In this document: positions 58,587 through 64,000 of the stretch, one piece after another
How positions within the stretch are numbered: position 1 is the first letter of the stretch
Layout: every line of letters starts with the position of its first letter
Source: Sphingobacteriales bacterium
GTDB taxonomy: Bacteria; Bacteroidota; Bacteroidia; Chitinophagales; Chitinophagaceae
DNA length: 64,000 bases
NCBI GenBank assembly: GCA_016192105.1
Contig: JACPUV010000021.1
Coordinates: 124,001 to 188,000 of the forward strand
Direction of reading: 5' to 3'
Made by a program: the position numbers and the translations under genes
Notes under the pieces: model-generated
Seen by the model: the letters and a program-made list of their open reading frames with translations, nothing else
The model's database searches: none
What the model was told of the DNA's origin: nothing

Positions 58587-61331
58587 TTATTCCGGTTCAA
58601 AGCCCAGCATAAAGGTAAAGCGGGAAGCTCCTTTCAGGCCGCTTTGTCCCGGCTGAATACGGTCCAGCCCCACCCCATAGTCAAACCCAAGCAGGCCAAA
58701 CATCGGCAGGAAGAAACGCATCCCCACCCCCACGCTTCTCCGTAAACGGAAGGGATTATAATCTTTATAATTGTACCATCCGTTGGCAGCTTCAAAGAAG
58801 GTCAGCGCATAAATGGTACTGCTGGGGTTGGTGACGAGCGGGAAACGCATCTCCAGCTGGTACTTATTAAAGATCGTAAAGAACTGGTTTGCATTTTGCT
58901 GATCCGGGTTCACCGTGGGATCAGAGGTTTCATACACCGGGTACCCGCGATGGGCCACGATATCATAACCCAGCAACCCGAAGTTATTGGTCAGCCCCGC
59001 ATCCCCCACCTGGAAACGTTCGAACGGTGAGTACTCAAGCTTTTTATTGTAACGGCCCATGAACCCGTATTTGGCGGCAAGTTTCAGCACAAACTGGCGG
59101 TTCTTTTCAGCACCGAGGGGTTTGCCGATGGGCACATACCACTCTGCATTAAAGCGCCATTTATGGTATTCCGGTTTTTTATACGGATCAGCCGCGTTTA
59201 CAATATCCGGGTTAAATAATGAATAGGGCGGGGTAAACTGCACACTGGCCAGGAAATTGGAACCACTGGTCGGGAAGATCGGGTTGAAGACGGAGGAACG
59301 CTGCAAAGCGATCTTAAAACTCAGGTTATCCGATACCCCGGTAGGACTGGCACCCTGAAAGATGCCGTAGTTCTGGCGTTTGTACCGCGTATAGTTCACG
59401 GTATAGACAAGGGAGAAGAAATCGTCCGGCCATTTCAGCTGTTTACCCAGTGAAAGAGAAACGCCGGTTGTCTTTAAGAACACGCTATCCGATTTGGCAC
59501 GGTCGATCCGGCCGGTATAGGGATCATACGCACTTGAATACTTACTGTTATTAAACCCAAGGGTCAGTGAATTTCTTTTCTTGCCGCCCAGCCAGGGTTC
59601 CGTGAAAGAAGCACTGTAGGAACGATAAGCCCGTCCGTTGGACTGTACCCGCAGGCTCAGCTTTTGTCCGTCCCCGGTAGGAAGGGGATCCCAGGCTGAT
59701 TTTTTCCAGATATTGCGGATAGAAAAATTATTGAACGTAACACCCAGTGTACCGGTCAGGCCGATACCACCCCCCCAGCCGGCAGAGAGTTCCAGCTGGT
59801 CGGAGGATTTTTCTTCCAGTTTCCAGTTGATATCCACGGTGCCATCTTCCGCATTGGGGACCACCCCGGGGTTGATCGTTTCCTGGTTGAAGTACTGCAG
59901 GTTGGCCAGTTCCCGTTGTGAACGGATCAGGTCAGAGCGGCTGAAGAGTTCACCCGGTACGGTCCTCAGTTCACGACGGACCACATAATCTTTTGTTTTA
60001 TCATTGCCCGCGATGGTCACATTCTTGATCCGCGCCTGCGGTCCTTCCATGATCCGGATCTCGTAATCAATGGTATCATTGTACACGGCGGTTTCCACCG
60101 GCTCAGCGCGGAAAAACAGGTAACCGTCGTCCATATAATAACTGCTGATATCACCGCCCCCGTCCTGGGATGCTTCGCGGCCCAGCCGTTTGTTCAGGAT
60201 AGATACATTGTAGATATCTCCTTTATTGATCCCCAGGATCACATTCAGCAGGGAGTCGGAAAATTTAGCATTCCCCTTCCAGCTGATATTTCCAAAATAA
60301 TACCGGCGGCCTTCGTTTACTTTCAGGTCCACATTCAGGTTGCCGTTTGCGGTCTTGTATTGCGTATCGGCCACGATCTGCGCATCGCGGTAGCCCATGG
60401 AATTGTAATAATCCAGCACTTTATCCTTGTCTTCCTCGTATTTCTTTGCATCAAACTTAGCGGCGCTGAACAATTTAAAGCGGAAATAGGGATCCAGCAG
60501 CGCCTTGGTTTTGCTCACGGAGAGGAAGCCCCAGTCCCGCATATACTGGTTAAAGGAAAACGACTGGTTTACCCCGTAAGGGCTAACCGCTTTATCCGGG
60601 TAGAAGGTAAACTTGGACATTTCCTTTGTCCCCTTCATTTGTTTTTTCAGTTTCAGGTCATCGATATTGTCATTGCCGTAAAAGCTCACCGTGTTGATAT
60701 GGACCTTGCTGCCTTTGTTCACATAAATGAAAAGTGAATTGGAGTTTATAAAAGCCGTATCCGGTTTCTCCACAATCTTCACCTGTACATTCCGGAATCC
60801 CTTATCCGAAAAATGGTTGCTGATCTTTTCGGTCAGTTCCCGCCGGATATTTTCCGTGATAATGGTCTGCTTGGTCAGGGTCACTTTGCCCAGGATATCT
60901 TCTTCTTCGGATTTTTTTATCCCGAAGAATTTATAATTCCCGAGGCGGGGCCGTTCCTGTACATTTATTTCCAGCCACACTTTATCCCCGTCGATCTTGG
61001 TCACATAGATCTGTACGTTGGAAAAAAGTTTCTGTCTCCAGAGGCTGGCGATCGCTTTCCCGAAGATTTCCGCACCGGGATGCACAAATTTGTCTCCTGG
61101 CTGCAGGTTGGCGATGGAATAAACGATGGAGGTATCGAGGTAATGGATACCGGTAATGATCACGGAAGCGATGGAATACTCTTTGGCGACACGGGCATTC
61201 TGCCAGTCGATCAGTTTGGGATCCAGGGAAGTCGGTTTGGAAGTATCCGGTACTTCCTGTGCCATCACGGCAAACCCGGAAATAACCGCGAACATCATTG
61301 TAATCCCCACCCGTTGTAAAAATCGTTGCAT
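58587..61331 (-). CDS. bamA: Outer-membrane assembly factor BamA
   Basis: 914 residues. Signal peptide (GITMMFAVISGFAVMAQ), five POTRA-like domains (~45-470; for example VWLEINVQERPRLGNYKFFGIKKSEEEDIL, ARIKNVTIAGNDKTKDYVVRRELRTVPGELFSRS), then an Omp85 barrel with VRF-type loop and a C-terminal GLKGASRFTFMLGFEPE strand. It is longer than Proteobacterial BamA (~800), as usual in Bacteroidota. Inserts outer-membrane proteins. Confidence 0.95.
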   Translation of the reverse strand: MQRFLQRVGITMMFAVISGFAVMAQEVPDTSKPTSLDPKLIDWQNARVAKEYSIASVIITGIHYLDTSIVYSIANLQPGDKFVHPGAEIFGKAIASLWRQKLFSNVQIYVTKIDGDKVWLEINVQERPRLGNYKFFGIKKSEEEDILGKVTLTKQTIITENIRRELTEKISNHFSDKGFRNVQVKIVEKPDTAFINSNSLFIYVNKGSKVHINTVSFYGNDNIDDLKLKKQMKGTKEMSKFTFYPDKAVSPYGVNQSFSFNQYMRDWGFLSVSKTKALLDPYFRFKLFSAAKFDAKKYEEDKDKVLDYYNSMGYRDAQIVADTQYKTANGNLNVDLKVNEGRRYYFGNISWKGNAKFSDSLLNVILGINKGDIYNVSILNKRLGREASQDGGGDISSYYMDDGYLFFRAEPVETAVYNDTIDYEIRIMEGPQARIKNVTIAGNDKTKDYVVRRELRTVPGELFSRSDLIRSQRELANLQYFNQETINPGVVPNAEDGTVDINWKLEEKSSDQLELSAGWGGGIGLTGTLGVTFNNFSIRNIWKKSAWDPLPTGDGQKLSLRVQSNGRAYRSYSASFTEPWLGGKKRNSLTLGFNNSKYSSAYDPYTGRIDRAKSDSVFLKTTGVSLSLGKQLKWPDDFFSLVYTVNYTRYKRQNYGIFQGASPTGVSDNLSFKIALQRSSVFNPIFPTSGSNFLASVQFTPPYSLFNPDIVNAADPYKKPEYHKWRFNAEWYVPIGKPLGAEKNRQFVLKLAAKYGFMGRYNKKLEYSPFERFQVGDAGLTNNFGLLGYDIVAHRGYPVYETSDPTVNPDQQNANQFFTIFNKYQLEMRFPLVTNPSSTIYALTFFEAANGWYNYKDYNPFRLRRSVGVGMRFFLPMFGLLGFDYGVGLDRIQPGQSGLKGASRFTFMLGFEPE

Positions 61332-61402
61332 GTGTATTTGTTCTGGTCGTCTGTCCCGAATCAGGGGACTTAATTAGTTTATTTTCCGCGATTTATAAAA
61401 AT

Positions 61403-61424
61403 ACCGCCTTTATCATCCGGCGGC
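61403..61424 (-). terminator. Weak terminator-like hairpin between uppS and bamA
   Basis: On the minus strand CCGCC, a 10-nt loop, GGCGG, then TATTTTTAT. Five base pairs; may reduce read-through from uppS into bamA. Confidence 0.4.
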
Positions 61425-61477
61425 AAATTAACGGTTAATATCGAAAGTCTTTGTTAAAAGAAACCCCCTGTAACCCG

Positions 61478-62239
61478 TCAGGCCTGGGCCTTTGTTTCCC
61501 CGATTTGTTCGCTTGTTTTTCCGAACCTTCTTTCCCGATTCTGGTAATCCAGGATCGCTTCGTACAGGTTCTCCTTCCGGAAATCGGGCCAGCGTACATT
61601 GGTAAAATATAATTCGGCATAGGCCAGCTGGTACAGCAGGAAATTGCTGATCCGGTATTCCCCGCTGGTGCGGATCATCAGCTCCGGATCGGGGAATTTG
61701 CTGGTGCAGAGAAATTGCTGCAGGGTATCCTGGTCAATTTCATCCACATTCAGCCGGCCCTGTTTCACCTCAAAGGCAATATTCTTTACCGCATTCAGCA
61801 GTTCCCAGCGGCCGCTGTAGCTCAGGGCCATAATCAGGTTCAGCCCGGTATTTCCGCTGGTGATGCTGAGCGCTTCATTCAGTTCGCTTCTTGCGTAATC
61901 AGGCAGCATATTCATATCCCCGATCACATGCAGGCGGATATTGTTCTTATTGAGGCTATCCACTTCCTTCCGGATCGTACTCACCAGCAATTCCATCAAT
62001 CCCACCACTTCGTATTCCGGCCGGTCCCAGTTCTCCGTGGAAAATGCATAGAGGGTCAGGTATTCAATCCCCAGTTCCGCGCAGCCCTCCACAATATTCC
62101 GTACACTTTCCACCCCGTGGAAATGCCCGAAAAGGCGGTCTTCGCCTTTTTCTTTTGCCCAGCGGCCATTCCCATCCATGATGATGGCAATATGACGGGG
62201 AAGACATTTCTTATCGATCTTTTCGAGCAAGGCGGACAT
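61478..62239 (-). CDS. uppS: Isoprenyl transferase (undecaprenyl diphosphate synthase)
   Basis: 253 residues from ATG at 62239 (MSALLEKIDKKCLPRHIAIIMDGNGRWAK); a GTG nine codons upstream lies at the promoter and is rejected. HIAIIMDGNGRW with the catalytic Asp, LTLYAFSTENW, and PDPELMIRTSGEYRISNFLLYQLAYAELYF are diagnostic. Makes the C55 lipid carrier for peptidoglycan and polysaccharides. Its 5' leader is a terminator-like hairpin. Confidence 0.96.
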   Translation of the reverse strand: MSALLEKIDKKCLPRHIAIIMDGNGRWAKEKGEDRLFGHFHGVESVRNIVEGCAELGIEYLTLYAFSTENWDRPEYEVVGLMELLVSTIRKEVDSLNKNNIRLHVIGDMNMLPDYARSELNEALSITSGNTGLNLIMALSYSGRWELLNAVKNIAFEVKQGRLNVDEIDQDTLQQFLCTSKFPDPELMIRTSGEYRISNFLLYQLAYAELYFTNVRWPDFRKENLYEAILDYQNRERRFGKTSEQIGETKAQA

Positions 62240-62263
62240 AAAAAACCCCCTTTTTAGCGGGGG
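62240..62263 (-). promoter_or_regulatory. Terminator-like hairpin in the uppS leader
   Basis: On the minus strand CCCCC, loop GCTAAAAA, GGGGG, then TTTTTT and at once the ATG. It begins at the predicted start of transcription from TACCTTTG at 62266-62273. Possible attenuator or 5' protective stem. Confidence 0.55.
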
Positions 62264-62265
62264 CA

Positions 62266-62273
62266 CAAAGGTA
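62266..62273 (-). promoter_or_regulatory. -7 box of uppS
   Basis: TACCTTTG on the minus strand, perfect TAnnTTTG. Predicts a transcript beginning at about 62260, a leader of ~21 nt that is the whole hairpin. Confidence 0.55.
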
Positions 62274-62356
62274 TCGTCAATTTTCGGGATTCCGGTCTTT
62301 TTGAAGCTAAAAATGCCCGAAACCCGGCCGGAGCGGGAGTTGTTTTAAGTCCCTTC

Positions 62357-62764
62357 CTAATTTCTTCCCCAAACGGCCACCCGGGATTTGCCCCGGATGA
62401 ACCCCCTGGTTTCATACCAGAATTCGATCTTATTGAGATGCCGCAGTCCGCCTTCCAGGTCAATGACCCGGCTTTCGGATCCCTGGGCAAACCGTTTCCG
62501 CAGGGTCACATCCTGTACGGATCCGTTGTCGAAATAGATCTTCATATCATACATTTTCAGGGGACCGTCCGTGATCCTTAGCCTGACCTGTCGGACATCA
62601 TCCCTCCAGTTGCCGAAATGAATTACATCATGGTCAATCCCGAAGCCGACATTTTTATCGCCCAGGAAAAACCATTCACCGGCCGCTGCTTCTTTTTTCT
62701 CCGGTCGGTTAAAACTGAAGAGAGACAGGGACAGCAGGCTGAATAAGATAAGGGAAAAGCGCAT
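62357..62764 (-). CDS. Exported DUF2541-like protein
   Basis: 135 residues. Signal peptide (RFSLILFSLLSLSLFSFN), then a compact beta-rich domain with LGDKNVGFGIDHDVIHFG, VRLRITDGPLKMYDMKIYFDNGSVQDV and IEFWYETRGFIRGKSRVAVWGR. I recall this pattern from DUF2541. Function unknown. Sits in the conserved DUF6089-uppS-bamA neighbourhood. Confidence 0.65.
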   Translation of the reverse strand: MRFSLILFSLLSLSLFSFNRPEKKEAAAGEWFFLGDKNVGFGIDHDVIHFGNWRDDVRQVRLRITDGPLKMYDMKIYFDNGSVQDVTLRKRFAQGSESRVIDLEGGLRHLNKIEFWYETRGFIRGKSRVAVWGRN

Positions 62765-62884
62765 AAGGGTGATGTTTTGTATAGAAAGATACCATTACAG
62801 ACGGAAAAATAAAAGGCTGGTTTAACAGCCCTGAAAATATTTTACCAGTAAATAAAAGGAATCTCCCCGTTAATCGAAACTATT

Positions 62885-63736
62885 TTAGTTCGAAGTCGGA
62901 CACTTATACGATTGCAGGTTGAAGGAAAGGTGCAGCATGAACGTAACAAACTGGTCTTTCTGCCGGCTGTTGCCCCTTTGTTTATTGGGTGCACCGATGG
63001 GTGTTCCCAGTTCCCAGGAGCGGTCGCTCAGCAACAGTCCGTTGGACGGGGTGCCATCCGGGTTATTGGGGAATACGGCCGGGTCCACATAGGTCTTGCT
63101 TACATCATCGAGGTAATCCGTATTAGTAAACCGGTGCAATACCTCGAGGGAGATATTCATCCGCGGGTTGATCGCGTATTTGATCCCTCCGCCAAAGGGA
63201 ATACTGATGGCCATGGAACTGTAGGGTTTGCGGTCACGGTAGAGGCTGTCGCCCTGTCCTTCCGTTCCTAAGGGACGTAAAAAAATCTTTTCCCCTCTCA
63301 GGTACGCATAGGGGTCATAACTGAATACACCCGCCCCGATCGTAATATAGGGGGTAAAACTATAGGCCGGTTCGCCCGGCATAAAACGGAAGAAATTAAA
63401 ATCGCCCTGCAGGGACAGTTCCCATACCTTGCTGTTGAAGCTGAGGTTTCGCCGCTGCATCACTTTGTTATGGGAATTATAAGTATCGGAATAGCCGAGC
63501 TGGGCAAAAGTAACTCCCACGCGGGCCGCGATATAATTGCCGAAATTCTTGCGGAAAAAAACGGTGGCGGCCATCTTGGGACGGTTGAGCCGGGCCTTTG
63601 TATTCAGGTCGCCAAAATAATGACCGGCTCCCAGCCCGAATCCAAATTCACCTTCCTGCACAATGGCGTCCTGGGCCAGCACAGGGCCGGATAGAATACT
63701 GAGGGTAAGCGCAACAGCTAAAATTTTCTTTTTCAT
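62885..63736 (-). CDS. DUF6089 outer-membrane beta-barrel protein
   Basis: 283 residues. Signal peptide (KILAVALTLSILSGPVLAQD); FGFGLGAGHYFGDLNTKARLNRPKMAATVFFRKNFGNYIAARVGVTFAQLGYSD and ISIPFGGGIKYAINPRMNISLEVLHRFTNTDYLDDVS are DUF6089 features. Probably an outer-membrane barrel of about 12 strands. Conserved between nadK and uppS in Bacteroidota, which links it to envelope biogenesis; its function is unknown. Confidence 0.85.
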   Translation of the reverse strand: MKKKILAVALTLSILSGPVLAQDAIVQEGEFGFGLGAGHYFGDLNTKARLNRPKMAATVFFRKNFGNYIAARVGVTFAQLGYSDTYNSHNKVMQRRNLSFNSKVWELSLQGDFNFFRFMPGEPAYSFTPYITIGAGVFSYDPYAYLRGEKIFLRPLGTEGQGDSLYRDRKPYSSMAISIPFGGGIKYAINPRMNISLEVLHRFTNTDYLDDVSKTYVDPAVFPNNPDGTPSNGLLLSDRSWELGTPIGAPNKQRGNSRQKDQFVTFMLHLSFNLQSYKCPTSN

Positions 63737-63804
63737 AACTTAAAACGGACAGGATTACATCAAACGCTAAAAGTAGCCAATTTCTTATTAACGGGAAACG
63801 GTTT

Positions 63805-64000
63805 TTAATTGCGTTTGTCCAGTCCCCAGGTTAATTTATTGCGGAGGGTCTGGAGAAAATTATTTTCGCTCAGTCGTACCAGGTTGATCCTGAATTGTTC
63901 TTTTTTAACAGCGAGGGTTACATTTTTATGTACGATCTCCCGGCGTGAATCAAGGGCGCAAATGATCTTGTCCGTACGGCTCTCCACTTCAAACGAAATA
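63805..64000 (-). CDS. nadK: NAD kinase, C-terminal part (cut by window edge)
   Basis: The last ~65 residues. Reads (I)SFEVESRTDKIICALDSRREIVHKNVTLAVKKEQFRINLVRL to the end, which matches the NAD kinase C-terminal strands in Bacteroidota; the frame is open to the window end. Makes NADP. First gene of the nadK-DUF6089-...-murI order. Confidence 0.8.
   Translation of the reverse strand, partial: ISFEVESRTDKIICALDSRREIVHKNVTLAVKKEQFRINLVRLSENNFLQTLRNKLTWGLDKRN

Noticed and set aside
62240..62266. UppS start at GTG 62266
   Set aside because: It coincides with the -7 box, upstream of the predicted transcript start, and adds residues unlike the family.

Overview
The window looks like chromosomal DNA of a gliding-type Bacteroidota, most likely the Chitinophagaceae or close relatives. 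The evidence is gldD, gldE and gldH, a PSP1/RicT protein with a Cys-rich N-terminus, BatD, DUF6089, a GH3-serine hydrolase fusion, and the order nadK-DUF6089-DUF2541-uppS-bamA-ompH-ompH-murI. Shine-Dalgarno sequences are largely absent. Many genes are instead preceded by the Bacteroidota -7 box TAnnTTTG, often only 4-8 nt before the start codon. I recognised no rRNA, tRNA, CRISPR, transposase or prophage gene.

Layout. 0-10.4 kb: the end of a ComEC-like gene, purH, an EamA transporter, a deacetylase-like protein, DUF3109-lutB, gldE-gldD, ssb and mutY. 10.5-14.9 kb: HU, a TPR protein, a 31-residue basic protein of mS38/bS22 type, RNase G, a 40-bp tandem repeat and a zinc peptidase. 15-22.5 kb: radA, comF, a beta-helix lipoprotein, a glutathione peroxidase, holB and ricT. 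22.5-34 kb: an AT-richer gene followed by a palindromic element, the GH3-serine hydrolase fusion, mutL, dacB, an oxidoreductase, an arginase-fold protein, a four-helix-bundle gene between inverted simple repeats, and pheS. 34-49 kb: acyl-CoA and lipid genes, lpxD, yicC-gldH, a two-component pair, batD, psd, cdsA and a CPBP protease. 49-56 kb: dusB, an orphan HigA antitoxin behind a decayed HigB toxin, a second glutathione peroxidase, an aldehyde dehydrogenase, tadA, sodB, a response regulator and yidD-rnpA-rpmH. 56-64 kb: the envelope-biogenesis cluster ending in nadK.

The genes are mostly housekeeping: envelope assembly (BamA, Skp-like chaperones, UppS, MurI, DacB, LpxD), phospholipid synthesis (Psd, CdsA), DNA repair (MutY, MutL, RadA, SSB), RNA processing and translation, and oxidative stress.

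The least expected signals lie between and inside genes. Two intergenic loci (about 15.2 and 39.6 kb) look like short promoter-plus-terminator RNA genes sharing a perfectly complementary 15-nt segment. Several families of short-word repeats occur, and some have been taken into the reading frames of holB, mutL and dacB. A four-helix-bundle gene sits inside an inverted repeat of such words. A gene-plus-palindrome unit near 23 kb resembles a mobile cassette. MutL and the arginase-fold protein have altered metal-site motifs. Conclusions are from reading the sequence only; no homology search or folding was run.
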